Positions 43,701-53,229 of a stretch of DNA of 64,000 nt are shown one piece after another. Under the pieces are notes generated by a model. That model had not been told where the DNA came from. It searched no databases and saw nothing but the letters and a program-made list of their open reading frames with translations. The DNA is taken from the NCBI GenBank assembly GCA_963971575.1, contig OZ020617.1:39342606-39406605 (forward strand). The letters run 5' to 3'. The stretch comes from Liopterus haemorrhoidalis. Its lineage: Eukaryota; Arthropoda; Insecta; Coleoptera; Dytiscidae. The translations under genes and the position numbers were made by a program. Numbering within the stretch: position 1 is the stretch's first letter; each line of letters begins with the position of its first letter.

Positions 43701-44445
43701 TGACAACGAAGCTCACAGTTACCATCTATCAGACATAACAAGTGTCTTTACAGCTGAAGTTTTTAGTATGCTAAAAGCAACGGAACTAATTAAAAAAACA
43801 GAAGATGGAAGATTAAATTTTATTATCCAAAGTGACTCGCTGAGTACCATTTTAAGTATTTATCAACTCTATCCAAGAAACCATACCATCCGGAATATTA
43901 AAGAAAATATACATGATGCCATATGCCATGGGAAAAACATTATAATCATGTGGATTCCATCACATATAGGTATACATGGAAACGAGAAAGCAGATCGAGC
44001 AGCAAAGCACTCTATTAATTTACCACCTTTAAATACACAGATCCCAGCCAATGATTTTAAAAATCATATTAAAATGAAAATACGTACAGAATGGGAAAAA
44101 TGCTGGCGATTGTCACAGAACCACCTCAGATCGATAAAAGAAGATACCAAAGAGTGGAAATGCAAAAAAGATCGTAAAGAACAAATAGTTTTAACCAGGA
44201 TGCGTATTGGACACACGTTATTCACGCACAAATATATTTTCGATCATCAAGAACCACCAGAATGTAACATCTGTGATAAAAAAATCACTGTTAACCATTT
44301 ACTTATAGAATGTGAAAAGTATCATATACAAAGGAAAAAATATAATATACCATCAACGCTAAAGGAAGCTCTGAAGAATGTACATCAAGTTGAAGAAAAT
44401 GTAATAAAATTCCTCAAAGATTGCCACCTATACAACAAAATATAA
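40765..44445 (+). CDS. LINE ORF2: endonuclease, reverse transcriptase, RNase H
   Basis: A 1226-residue polyprotein carrying out target-primed reverse transcription. Residues 1-225 are an APE-type endonuclease: WNLNGF, QE at 33-34, GDFNSHNTLWGS with Asp133 and Asn135, and NIDLS. The final motif, normally SDH, reads NGH at 206-208, so the expected Asp is Gly while the His is kept. The RT runs about 450-730: GFRKNRST, FFDLRKAYD (motif A), NGVPQGEIIS (motif B), and FADD with Asp670 and Asp671 (motif C). RNase H follows with YTDGSK (Asp965), a Glu in FTAEVFSM, an Asp in IQSDSLS and GNEKADRA (Asp1077), a complete active site. A Cys/His motif CNICDKK...HLLIEC starts at 1167. The length is normal for I-type LINEs. 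The start is the first ATG, 3 bp after the ORF1 stop. Confidence 0.93.
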   Translation: MALIQWNLNGFYSHLPELQQIITQENCYYICLQETRLRTNQASNLKQYTHFRKDRINQNIASGGVAIFVKNSIYAEEINLTTDIEAVAISTIVPSMSKITICNIYLPPNKNFTVQQLESVIKQLPPPFIIVGDFNSHNTLWGSNKTDNRGKKIEKLLNDNIIILNNESPTHFCAKTGSFSNIDLSICEASITPNLIWDVLPLAWGNGHLPIKINFPQTKEQPQGTKWNMKNANWEQFKILTTVESTEIPENIEINVVVEQFTHLIHQAAIESIGYKMDIKSKKCVPWWNKTCKDVTKQLKRALNKYKKNKNIDNLVHLKQCRARARRVILESKRRSWEQFTTTINPTTPPSQIWDKIRKIKGTRASTVTTTIFKNGKTITSPQDIVEEFADTFHFNSSDNNYNSTFLNYKNTREREHLLHIEESENNVNKAFTENELRLAINNLKDNKCPGPDSIPAEFIKQLPETAVNHLLQIYNYIWKNKVYPITWTEVTTFPILKPNKDKTNTDNYRPISASNILSKILQTMVNNRLIWYLESNNYLNVSQSGFRKNRSTMDNILLLSTEVQKAFKNQQSSIALFFDLRKAYDMTWRYHILTSMQDYGLNGQILHYVKNFLENRTFKVKTNRYISELRTQDNGVPQGEIISVTLFLIAINSIFQYIPNNVKACLFADDLVIYCSGKNLHTLKRQLQEAINNLENWSNISGFQFSHTKTKALHFNKRQYNKINPILKLNNNKIEYVDKIRFLGITFDKKLNWKEHITQLKIECSKRLNILKTLAHHKWGANRETMLKIYHALIRSKLDYGCMAFQQAKRTYLSILEPIQNQAIRICTGAMRTSPIASILCEANQIPLDYRRTQFTLSYITNLAYNPNIPLFNEIFTTNNEIVCLKDDLPIHSKILQQFSDLNISFPNILSYIPNRIPPWIIHSPQIILNLTKYPKDTTHPNTYKKAYLELMDKFKQFHAIYTDGSKINSKTGAAVVFDNEAHSYHLSDITSVFTAEVFSMLKATELIKKTEDGRLNFIIQSDSLSTILSIYQLYPRNHTIRNIKENIHDAICHGKNIIIMWIPSHIGIHGNEKADRAAKHSINLPPLNTQIPANDFKNHIKMKIRTEWEKCWRLSQNHLRSIKEDTKEWKCKKDRKEQIVLTRMRIGHTLFTHKYIFDHQEPPECNICDKKITVNHLLIECEKYHIQRKKYNIPSTLKEALKNVHQVEENVIKFLKDCHLYNKI

Positions 44446-44554
44446 TGTTAAATAAATATGTATAAATCAATATTGTAAAAATTTAATGTACCGGGTGCCA
44501 ATAACCTTAGTTGTTGAGGCTCCCTAAATTAAATAATAAAAAAAAAAAAAAAAA
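44446..44554 (+). terminator. LINE 3' region and poly(A) tail
   Basis: A short 3' region including ACCGGGTGCCAATAACC and AGTTGTTGAGGCTCCC, then about 20 A residues abutting the target duplication. The A-run being retained nearly pure agrees with a recent insertion. Confidence 0.8.
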
Positions 44555-44801
44555 ATATTTAGAAACCTAAATAATGGTATTAGGTATTCGAATTAAAATT
44601 CGCAACAAAATATTTTAACAAAAAATTTGTTTTTATTGCTCTTAGATTAACAGACGAGAAATTATTTTAAAAATTTCGTTAATTTTGCCGTGATTACCAC
44701 AAAGCAAAATTTGTCCTACACACTCAACATGCCTCCTTCACTTATTATATACCTGCAAAACCCTGAAATGTGTGATAATTCACACTTCCCATCAATTTTT
44801 T

Positions 44802-46780
44802 ATAAAGTATTAATAACACAGGCCAGCGAAGCTTGGCCGATTTTAATAATATTTGGTAATTTTAATAGATATGTAGTGATAAAGCTAGAAAATAATATTT
44901 TTTTATACCGTATAAGTTTTTTTTACCTCACTTTAAAAATTCATCCTATGACTCATCAAAAAATCTTATCATCTCTAGGACTCATATTCTGTAGGCCCGA
45001 ATGCAAATATTACAGTTGTCTTAAGCTTCATATAAACAATGATTAGAACATGTAAACACTTACACATCAAAAGTGTAGAGTGATAAAAATCCCATACATG
45101 CGGTAATGTCAAAAAATCATGCATTCATGATAGTTCAACCAAACACAAGAGAAGTGTTAATAGTAAGTAAATAATTAAGAATTGCCTTTATCATAAAAAA
45201 TTCTACATATTTTGTCTTGATTTATACAGAAGTTATTTATCTAAAAATGTTATCTATCATACTTTCTTTTGAGAATTACAAAAAGTAGACGAGATAGAGA
45301 AAAATTAAACTTGACATGAAATCAGGAATCGCCATTCTAACTGAATCACCCCTTAAAATCAATATCGGCGGAATTTTTCTTTTTTTTTTTTCTCAGCCCT
45401 GTGTAATTTGCGTGTAAGCCTGCAGTTCCAATTCATGGGACAGCTTTCTTAACGTTTTGTCTTTTACACTCATATTGTTTTAAATAAAAGAAAATAATTA
45501 TTTAAAATACAAATATTGTCCTAAAAAGGACAGATTTCATGAAGAACACTATGAAATAAAAAGCAAATCTGAGTTTTAGACGCCCTGGTTCAGTACGAAT
45601 GACACTAGAAAACATTAGTAATTTCAGACAAGCCCCGAGGTGGGATTACCTACGGTACACGTTTGTATGTATAAGTACGTTTGTCGTAGCTATACCTGAA
45701 CGATAACCAAAATTGATTGACAAACTTCATTTGTTTCTCCCTTACTATTTTGCCAATGTGAGTGAGAGAGAAACACATCAGTACTTTAATTAATATTTTC
45801 GTCATATGACTTCAATAAACTTGGTAATAAATAAAATTCCTGCACCACATTTTTCATTCTTTTCACTTTGGTGTTATTCTTTCTCTCTTCTTAATTTCTT
45901 GTATTTCAAAATATTTCTTCTTCTAAGTTTAAAAATTAAGGAGAGTGACAGAATAGCACCTTTCTCTCTCTCTCTTTATTTTTTTGTATTTCAAAATAAT
46001 TCTTCTTCCAAGTTTTTTGTAGTGTTTATAATATTTTAAATTGGATTTCTTAATGAATGATAAATCCAATTCCGTTTCAAGCTTCTTATAATTATTGAAA
46101 CAAGTTCTTCTCCAGTAATATCTTACAATTTTTCATTCGTCAGCAAAATATCTGGAATACCTGACATCTGACAGAGGATCTGTTGCTTCCCCTTGTAGCC
46201 AAAAATTAACCTCATTTTACATTTTACAACTTACATAATAATTTATCAGCTGAATATTTGAATATATTTTAATACATTTTACCGCTATATAATCCACCCT
46301 AATTTATATAATTCCCCCTTAAATACTAAAACTGTAATATCAGTAGATTATTTCATATTTTTTCAAACAATGCTGTTATTTTCCTTAAACGTTATGCATT
46401 ATTTTCTTAAAGAATTTTGTTCGTGCTGCAATCTAATAAAAGTTGAAAAATTGAAAGTTCCAAATATGATAATGTCACGATAACCAATTATAAAAGTTTA
46501 AAACACAGAAGTCTGATTTGCACTTTTATTTTTATGGAAACCTATAAGAATATCGTGATATGCTGAAATAAATATAAAAATTTCACCGCATTTCTGAATG
46601 ATATTTTTGTTTAATGAACGAATGAAAATAATGGAAATGAATATAACCCAAGAATATTGCCCTGTGGGTCGATGTTATGGTAAGCTTTTAACATTTGGAA
46701 CACACTTTTATCATTTAATTTTAAGTGTCATTATTTGTAAAAAATGTCTCGAGCAAATAAGACACATTCCACATTAAATA
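44802..46780. other. Nearly 2 kb without a recognised gene
   Basis: AT-rich. 45340-45460 is less AT-rich but unrecognised. At 45893-45930 and 45977-46013 the phrase TTGTATTTCAAAATAWTTCT with a following TCTTCYAAGTTT is repeated, a direct duplication about 84 bp apart next to a CT microsatellite (45960-45975). The 118-, 77- and 74-codon frames have no domain. Confidence 0.4.
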
Positions 46781-46870
46781 AAAATTTATGTGAATTGTGA
46801 ATTTTCACACATTTCAGAATTGTGTAGGTATTTAATGGGTGTAACAGGCCAAGAGAATGCTGGCTGTCTG
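46781..46870 (-). repeat. Solo copy of the GTGTGAA...TTCACAC module
   Basis: GTGAATTTTCACACATTTCA, then GAATTGTGTAGGTATTTAAT and AAGAGAATGCTGG. The last part matches the solo copy at 31648-31735, so these two share more than the minimal module. Confidence 0.65.
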
Positions 46871-46974
46871 GAAATATTTTTTCTATTAGCACATAAAAAT
46901 CAACAGTTATTTGATAATCATTTTTATGCTTTATGTAAGTACAAAGAGTTTTCATTTATTTTTTTAAATTAAAT

Positions 46975-47092
46975 TTAACACTTTCGCTACCTACCGGCTC
47001 ATATTTGAGCACAGCAAGGTATAGAAATGGGCCTCATAGAGTAGCCACCCGCTGGAGCTTACTTGGTGGCAAATATTATTTCATTGGGTATA
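46975..47092 (+). mobile_element. Possible piggyBac-like left end
   Basis: TTAA at 46975 followed by CACTTTCGCTACCTACCG resembles piggyBac-type termini (TTAA plus C-rich/TTTCGCT start). Its other end is not present; the mariner fragment at 47093 may have cut it. Weak evidence. Confidence 0.25.
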
Positions 47093-47455
47093 CGAGGGCT
47101 ACCTTTAAGTTTTTACAAAAACTAAGAAATATTTTTTTTTTTGGATTAAACTGTTTTATTGCTTTTCAAAATATTCGCTTTTAAGATTTATATACTTTTG
47201 CATACGTTCAAACATTTTTCCACTCTGAAGTTGGTATCTCAAAAGCATTGTTTTCGAAGGCTACAACAGTTTCTTGAGGTGATGAAAATCGCTTTCCACG
47301 CATTTTTTGTTTGACATTGGGGAACAAAAAAAAGTCGTTACTCCTTCAAATCATCAATTGTTTGACGTGCTGTGTGGGAGGTTGCATTATCATGATGAAG
47401 AATGTTGCGACGTTTTTGGTTGTTTTTCCTGATTTTGTCGATGACTTCGGATCTC
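47093..47455 (-). mobile_element. Truncated mariner, 3' half (same family as mariner-B)
   Basis: The terminal repeat CGAGGGCTACCTTTAAGTTT starts at 47093 with TA before it. On the minus strand the remaining C-terminal coding part includes EVIDKIRKNNQKR, ILHHDNATSHTARQTIDDLK (second catalytic Asp) and, after frame changes, the RVEKCL C-terminal region. It ends at about 47455, where a host repeat starts. Confidence 0.75.
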
Positions 47456-47511
47456 CAGATTACCTATTTTTAGCAACTAAACAGAACCAAATTATAACAA
47501 ACAAAGCATTG
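47456..47511. repeat. Dispersed repeat: empty site for the DD41D element
   Basis: In reverse complement it reads TTATAATTTGGTTCTGTTTA then GTTGCTAAAAATAGG, collinear with the two flanks of the DD41D transposon (5641-5696 and 7008-7030) but without it. Confidence 0.65.
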
Positions 47512-47513
47512 TA

Positions 47514-48006
47514 CGAGGGCTACTTTTTAAGTTTTTACAAAAACTAAGAAAGGCTTTTTTTGAGCAAACTGTGTTATTGCTTTTCAAAATATTCGCCTTT
47601 AAGATTTATACACCTTTGCATGCGTTCAAATCAATTCTCGAAACATTTTTTCCACTCTGAAGTTAGTATCTCAAAAATAAGGTTTTCGAAGGCTAAACAG
47701 CTTCTTTTGAAACGCACGATCACGACAAATTTCTGGAAAACATTACCAAAAGTTGAACGAAGCGAATCAATGCATTGTTGTTGAGTTAGGCCTTTACTAA
47801 AATCGTAAAAAATCATCCAACGAAAACCTTCACGAGTAGTATCCATTTTTTCACAAAGTTGTTTTTTTTTAAACAAACTACACGGTCAATTTATAAGTTG
47901 CCACTGATTTCACAATAAAAAATGTCAAATTTTACGAATATGGTAATGACACATTTCAATATTGGCATCTAGTGGTCGTTTGTAAAAACATAAAAGGTAA
48001 CCCTCG
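47514..48006 (-). mobile_element. Internally deleted mariner, 493 bp
   Basis: Inverted repeats CGAGGGCTACTTTTTAAGTT at 47514 and, reverse complemented, CGAGGGTTACCTTTTATGTT ending at 48006. TA precedes it; the right flank is CA, so the duplication is decayed. The minus frame 47631-47876 fuses the transposase N-terminus (DTTREGFRWMIFYDFSKG) to its last residues (EILTSEWKKCFEN), so the catalytic domain is lost cleanly. It is a MITE in the making of the mariner-B family. Confidence 0.85.
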
Positions 48007-48255
48007 CATGTTTAAGGTCTTGATATCGTAGTAGGATCTGAGTGCATGCCTGACTAGCATGTGAGTCGAGTGGTCTGGAGATATTTTGTGAGATGTCGTG
48101 TATGCACCATAAATAAGAAAAGAACACAAACAAAATTTGTTTGCTGTGGAGTGACAAAAGAAAACCTCTTGGATTTTGGCTTCCCCATGTTCACTATTCT
48201 TCGAAATTCACTATTCTTCGTTATAATTTTCAGTTTACCTAAGGATAAATTTGCT

Positions 48256-49135
48256 ATAGTCGGATTGCTGATAGGTGACTGTTCGTTGCTACAAGTATAT
48301 CGATATTCAATACTATATGCTTTCTCTGTCTATATCATTATAATTATTTGCAAACCCATAGTAACGTATAGTGACGCAAGTTAACAACCAACCTTCAAAA
48401 TTATTTGAATAAAAAACAAAGCATTAGAAAGAAACGGCATGATTCGTAGATATCTTTATTAATTAGAGCGCGAAAATAAATTTACAGCATTACTCAAACA
48501 AACAAAATGATTAATTTTAAGGTAATAATTATAAATAAAGAAAAATTTATACTCATACGTAAATTTTGAATTATATAAAAAAAAATAGTTTGTTGTTTAA
48601 TTAAGTTAAATGTTTATGTTTCCGCTAAGTACAAAGTAATAAAATATTAAATAAAAATATATTTATTCATATAATATATTGCTACAAGTTGTATTTAAAT
48701 GTTTATTTTAATTTTTAAACAATTAGTCACTGTAATGAATGATATCGTCGTCATCTGAACTATCACTGTCATTTCCTTTATTTATTATTATTAGATTAAT
48801 ATCAACAATCCTTTCCCTTTCCCACCATTCATTTATTAAATTTTCGATTTTTTTTAGCAAATTTTGCCCAAGTTTCACAACTAATTTTATCACAAGCTAC
48901 TTTCCACATTTTCAAAACTTCGTTATCACGAAGTTTTTTATAATTTTAAGTCATTTTTCGAAAAAGTTATGTTATTATTTATCAGGCAATTTTGAATTTC
49001 AGAATACCAAACACTGATAGCTAAGACAAATAAGAAAAAACATTTTTAAAATCGCTGAAAAATGGTAACTAGATTATTATATGAATGCACTACTTGATAC
49101 ATACGTGTAACAGTCACCTATCAGCAATCCGACTA
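48256..49135 (-). mobile_element. TAGTCGG-ended transposon, longer copy
   Basis: Perfect ends TAGTCGGATTGCTGATAGGT at both termini, flanked by TA (48254-48255, 49136-49137). 880 bp. It keeps a transposase C-terminus on the minus strand. The shorter sister at 24520-25051 lacks that middle part. Confidence 0.88.
48723..48909 (-). pseudogene. Transposase C-terminal remnant
   Basis: The minus strand from 48909 reads MWKVACDKISCETWAKFAKK, then after a shift INEWWERERIVDINLIIIN, then a DSDSSDDDD acidic tail and a stop at 48723. The WKxAC...W...acidic-tail plan is like the C-terminus in the 25071-27253 element (DLWKKCVEHVKTIE plus Asp/Ser tail), so the two families probably have related transposases. 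No catalytic residues remain. Confidence 0.6.
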
Positions 49136-49137
49136 TA

Positions 49138-49561
49138 TCTGCAATTTATTATTATTTATTTTTACCAAAGTTTTATTAGTTTCCATTAACCATTTCAAAT
49201 AATTTTGCTGTACTATTTACTAAAAAATTGTTATTTTATTAACCGTTCCGTCATTTTTTTAAAAATTTTTGTAGACCGCTGTCTCACTTATGTGACATGA
49301 ACTTATACGATAATTACTAATTATTTTTTCTTAAATAAACATATGCTCAGTGTTCATTGTTTATTTTAACCTAATTCCAGAAAAAAAAAAAAAAATAATA
49401 ATAAATAAAATATGTGGTTATTTTCTCTTATGTCTGTAGCGTACGAGTTAAATAATTTACGAAAATTTGGTCATAATAAAATTTAAATATAAAAATTCCA
49501 GCGATTTTCTGCATTTGCTTTGTATCTAATTCATTACATTAAGGGTGCGCACAACCGTATA
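49138..49561. other. No gene seen
   Basis: AT-rich with an A-run near 49380. Nothing recognisable. Confidence 0.4.
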
Positions 49562-50533
49562 GTTTCTTATACAAGACTATTAATCTGAAATAAAATTTGT
49601 AATAATATATACATCAAAATTTTCCGCGAATTTTTGTCTGTCTAATAGGATATTTTTAATTGTAAAAAAAAGACTGTCATGTACTTTTAAATAAACAAAT
49701 TGCATTATAGACGCCATCTTGTAAACCATTCGATGCATATTTGTGTATCATGCGGCAAATTGTAGCTAAAGCTTCATTCTACAATATATTTTATGATATT
49801 TTGTTCTATTTTGAAAAGTAATTATAGTTATTGTACTTGGTAATCTACTATTGCCGCCACCTCGAATCTGACGCGGTTCTCAATATATGTGCTACGGATA
49901 AACATGATTTATTAGGTGTAAGGAATACTTGTACCATATGAAATTTCATTATCTTCAAGTATAATATTTTTCGACGAAGATTCTAAATTATAAACAATCA
50001 TGTCGAAAAAAATGTTGTTGCATTATTCGAACATTTCTAGACAAAACTATATAAATATAAAACTTATTTGAAACCTACAAATATATTTAAAAAATTACAG
50101 AACATTGTGTGATACCTATTATTAAGTTATTGATTTTTTTTATTATTATTATATTATTTATTTTACATCGGCCTTTATTTCTGCAACGAGGCTAATCGCC
50201 GATACCAGGGAGCGAGCTCCTACACCTGGATGAGGGGTGAATGATTGTGAAAATGAGAGTAATGTAAACATATTATTCTCGCCCGAATAATATCACCAAC
50301 GAAGCAGGCTCGAACCACCGGTCGCCCAGTCACGCCTGTTTCTAACAGTCTAAAACCGCACAACTTAATGCGCTCGACCACACCGTTGGCTTAAGTTATT
50401 GAGCAATAACATTGTTACAATAATTTTTTCTACAATAAAAAATATCTTATTAGATAGATAAAAATGTTGTACAAAATTTGGTGTATAAATTGTCACTAAT
50501 TTTATTTCAGATTTTTAGTTTTGTATAAGAAAC
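49562..50533. mobile_element. Foldback-type element, about 120-bp arms, with SINE inside
   Basis: The left arm 49562-49683 (GTTTCTTATACAAGACTATT, AATCTGAAATAAAATT, CTAATAGGATATTTTT) is the inverse of 50415-50533. Related sequence at 16573-17993 shows a second copy. A SINE at 50134-50390 lies in its interior. No coding. Confidence 0.75.
50134..50390 (-). mobile_element. tRNA-derived SINE with perfect 12-bp target duplication
   Basis: On the minus strand, 257 bp. The head begins GCCAACGGTGTGGTCGAGCG and its 5' seven bases pair with CGTTGGT about 90 bases on, so a tRNA acceptor stem is still visible. The pol III A box (TGTGGTCGAGCG) and B box (GGTGGTTCGAGCC) are present. The extra-arm length suggests a Ser/Leu (class II) tRNA origin. 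A body of about 150 bp ends in an AT-rich (AAT) tail. TTAAGTTATTGA flanks it at 50122-50133 and 50391-50402 without mismatch, showing LINE-driven insertion. Confidence 0.88.
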
Positions 50534-50889
50534 TAATAATCTCTGAGGGTTTTACGTAGCGTTAATACGAAATATATTGATAAAAGGCTTCATTTTTTTC
50601 AATTTAGAAGTATTTCTCCCTTTTAACAATCTATTATTTGTTTTATAAGTATTTACAAACAATTAAAATAATTAATAGATTGAATCATAACGTATAATAA
50701 ATAGGCGGAACGCTCCGCAAGTTGCATTACATAACGTAGTTTAGCCCGCGTTTAAATTCGATTCTCATCTGTTATTATTTTTTTTATTATATTTACACTT
50801 AAAAAAAAAAAAAAAAAAACATACACTACCTTAGACATAAATACAAAAAATCAAAAAAATTCATAATTTAGTCATGAATTAAAAAAAAA
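50534..50889. other. No gene; weak tRNA-like patch
   Basis: Mostly AT-rich. Around 50703-50770 a GC-richer patch with TAGTTTAGCCCGCG and AAATTCGATTCTC, followed by a T-rich run, could be the worn head of a tRNA-type SINE, but the boxes are poor. Confidence 0.3.
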
Positions 50890-51798
50890 ATGATGTGAAG
50901 TGTGAATATTCACACATTTCAGGGTTTTGCAGGTATATAATAAGTGAAGGCGGCATGCTGAGTTTGTAGGACAAATTTTACTTTGTAGTAATCACGGCAA
51001 AATGAACGATATTTTTAAAATAATTTATCGTCTGTTAATCATATAATAAGACTGGTTATTAAATTTACGCTCTTAAAAATTAAATGCAACATTTGTCAAA
51101 ATATAACTAGAATTTTGACAAAATAATTTCAACATAATAAAAATGCAAAAACAAAACAGAAAAAATAAAATTCACTCCGTACTCGAACTCGAAACCCTTC
51201 GTTTCCAGCGCATTTTAGCTTACGACACCAGTGCTCTAGCCATTACGCTATCGCACGCCTTGCATGTGGGTGTCTTACATTGGTATAACTTTTGTACTTT
51301 GTGAACCAAAAACCACAAAAAATGCGGTATTTTCCGAAAACATAATCTGATCAAAAATTCCTGTTGTACTATTTCGGTTCACACCAATATACATTACTTA
51401 GAATTTTTTTAGAATTTTTGGTTTAAACCATCTGGGCTACAGGGTGTGGGACAACATTTTTTTTGCACAATTTTGGCAAAAATCGCATAAAAATAATTTA
51501 TTTTGCAAAAATAAAAATTTGATCGTTAATCCACGTACTAAGGGCTTTCATTTGATACACTACTCAGAATTTAAAAAAAATATTTTTGTTTTCGTTGTGC
51601 ACATATTTGTTTATATTTTTATGGGAATATGTTTTTTAGATGTTTTAGTATTTTTCCTATGTACGGGTCAAAGATTTGTATAAGCATGCCAAATTTTAAC
51701 TCTCTAGGTTTAGCCGTTTGGCTACAATTTTTACCGAACAGACAGACAGACGACAAAATGACGGTATAATGGTTTTTTGGTCATACCTACAAAACCCT
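50890..51798 (-). repeat. GTCT repeat family copy C
   Basis: Reverse orientation. It runs from AGGGTTTTGTAGGTATGACC at 51798 through a short GTCT run (about 51740-51760), AGCCAAACGGCTAAACCTAG, the core with GTATCAAATGAAAGCCCTTA, a tRNA-like segment and the palindromic module at 50890-50945. It is collinear with copies A and B. Confidence 0.85.
51171..51262 (-). other. tRNA-like segment inside GTCT copy C
   Basis: The minus strand reads GCGATAGCGTAATGGCTAGA (A-box-like, xxTAGCxxAATGGxTAGAGCA) and then GGGTTTCGAGTTCGAGTAC (B-box-like GGTTCGANTCC), with about 75 bp in all. It is the best preserved of the three tRNA-like segments of this family. The stems are not fully paired, so it is not called as a tRNA gene. 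Confidence 0.6.
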
Positions 51799-51879
51799 AA
51801 AAACATGTAATTTGGTCAAAAACACAATAACTGCAATATTTTACAATAACGAAAAGTGAAAAAAAAACTCTTCTCGTTT

Positions 51880-52325
51880 ATTTTTCTCTCTCTTTTCGAA
51901 ACTCTTTTCGAAAAAAGTTCTGTTGTTCGTTTCCAGTTTAGATCAATATACATTACTTAGAATTTTTTCAGATTCTTAGTTTGACAAGGTACCCCTTGTC
52001 ATTTTTTAATACATTTTTGGAAAAAATCATCTTTCTTTTGATACTACACAATAAATTTATATCAATAAATTTATAAAATTAAAAAAAAATATATTTTTTT
52101 TAACGATATTTTTCTACAAACTTTTTTCCTGAGTTATTCCCATCAATGTACATTATGGAGATTTTTTTTTTTTCGGATATTTACATCAACTCATCTGGGG
52201 GACAGGGTGGGGAACAAAAGTTTTTTGACATATTTTTGTCGAAAATCCCATAAAATAAATGATTTTTCAAAAAATAAATGTGTTTGTTTATCCTCGCGTT
52301 AAGAGGTTTCATTTGATACCCCCAC
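51880..52325 (-). repeat. Two further core units of the GTCT family
   Basis: On the minus strand, GGTATCAAATGAAACCTCTT at 52320, ACCCTGTCCCCCAGATG and CTCCATAATGTACATTGATG. Then a second AATGTATATTGATCTAAACT unit near 51945. It has the same arrangement as 35560-36110 on the plus strand, so the double unit itself is a repeat. Confidence 0.65.
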
Positions 52326-52344
52326 TCAAAATATGCACAACCAG

Positions 52345-53070
52345 TTCTTGATAAAAGCGGAGAAAAATCCCGGGACTGGCTTGCAATGTTTATCTCGGTT
52401 ATTTTGAAACCAGGCCAACTCCCGTTAGAGTTTAAATAACACTACTGGTTGCCATCCCAAATCTAGGTAAGCCAAACGATCATGCTGAAAATTTCCGTTC
52501 CATCGCCCAACTGAGTGTATGTTACAAATTACTAGAACGTCTCATACACCATAGAATCTCGCCGCTAATTCAAAACCAATTAACCGTAGAACAAGCGGGC
52601 TCCCTATCAGACAGAAGCTGTGAGGAGCAAGTAGTGTTAGCTTTAACAACGCATATCAAAGCCGCATATGATGAACGTCTAAAAGCTGGAGCAGTATTTA
52701 TAGAATAGACAGGTGCGTACGACACTTTTTGTAAAGAGGGTCTTTTGTATGTTGACTAAGGTTATCAAATATCAAAAAGTTATCTACCTTTTAAACATTA
52801 TGTTGAACAACAGTTGTACGTCGTGATGGACATCCAGAGCAGCTCCACCGGAATGCAGAACAACGGTCTTGCTCAAGGATCAGAACTTGCACCACTACTA
52901 TTCCATCTGTATATATCCGATATGCCGCAAACAGCAAGCAAATAATTCGCTTATGCCGACAATCTCGCCATAATAACTCAACACAAAAATATGCTCAACT
53001 TTGACACTAACAAAAAATCTAGTCACACTTAGCAAGTATTACAGAAACTATCGATTAACTTCCCATTGAT
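52345..53070 (+). pseudogene. Jockey-like RT, several stops
   Basis: The plus strand reads LAMFISVILKPGQLPLEFK, then NFRSIAQLSVCYKLLERLIH (RT motif 1/2, YRPIxLLxxxYKLLERLI), QAGSLSDRSCEEQVVLAL (QAGFRxxRSCxDQ), GAVFIE plus a stop then GAYDTF (motif A, decayed), NNGLAQGSELAPLLFHLYI (motif B) and FAYADNLAIITQH (motif C; the second catalytic Asp of YADD is Asn). Frame changes and stops show that it is dead. The style is that of Jockey-type LINEs. The endonuclease and C-terminus are missing. Confidence 0.8.
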
Positions 53071-53229
53071 GTGACTAAATAGTATACCCTTAACTTTCAA
53101 CCCAATGATTTGGGCTTTTTATTCGTAGTATTGTTGATAGTAGAAATTCAATCAAAAATACTGATCGAGTTGAAATTGAGCTTAAATTGATCGAGTAGGC
53201 AATTCAAAAACTAAATCCAACGAAAGGGT

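Larger units (their letters stand above)
39030..44554 (+). mobile_element. Full-length I/Jockey-type LINE with 12-bp target duplication
   Basis: 5525 bp from GGGAGAGAGTGCTATG to a poly(A) tail of about 20 bp. ATATTTAGAAAC flanks it perfectly at 39018-39029 and 44555-44566. The host repeat is uninterrupted at the same place in its sister copy near 55377-55400, which gives independent proof of the borders. A 364-bp leader precedes ORF1, then ORF2, then a 109-bp 3' region including the tail. The RNase H domain in ORF2 and gag-like ORF1 place it in the I/Jockey group. No stop or frameshift interrupts either ORF. Confidence 0.95.
38219..44801 (+). repeat. GTCT repeat family copy A, split by the full-length LINE
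   Basis: The left part, 38219-39029, starts with a GTTTTGTAGGTATGACC end. It has a GTCT run (38268-38291), the AGCCAAACGGCTAAACTTAG phrase, the GTATCAAACTAAAGCCCTTA core and a tRNA-like segment. The right part, 44567-44801, ends with ATATACCTGCAAAACCCTG and the palindromic module. The two ends form a short inverted repeat, GGGTTTTG(T/C)AGGTAT. Removing the LINE and one 12-bp duplication restores a sequence collinear with 54438-55550. Confidence 0.85.

Noticed and set aside
39732..44051. Antisense frames of 60-107 codons across the LINE
   Set aside because: They are shadows of the two intact sense ORFs and contain no known domain.
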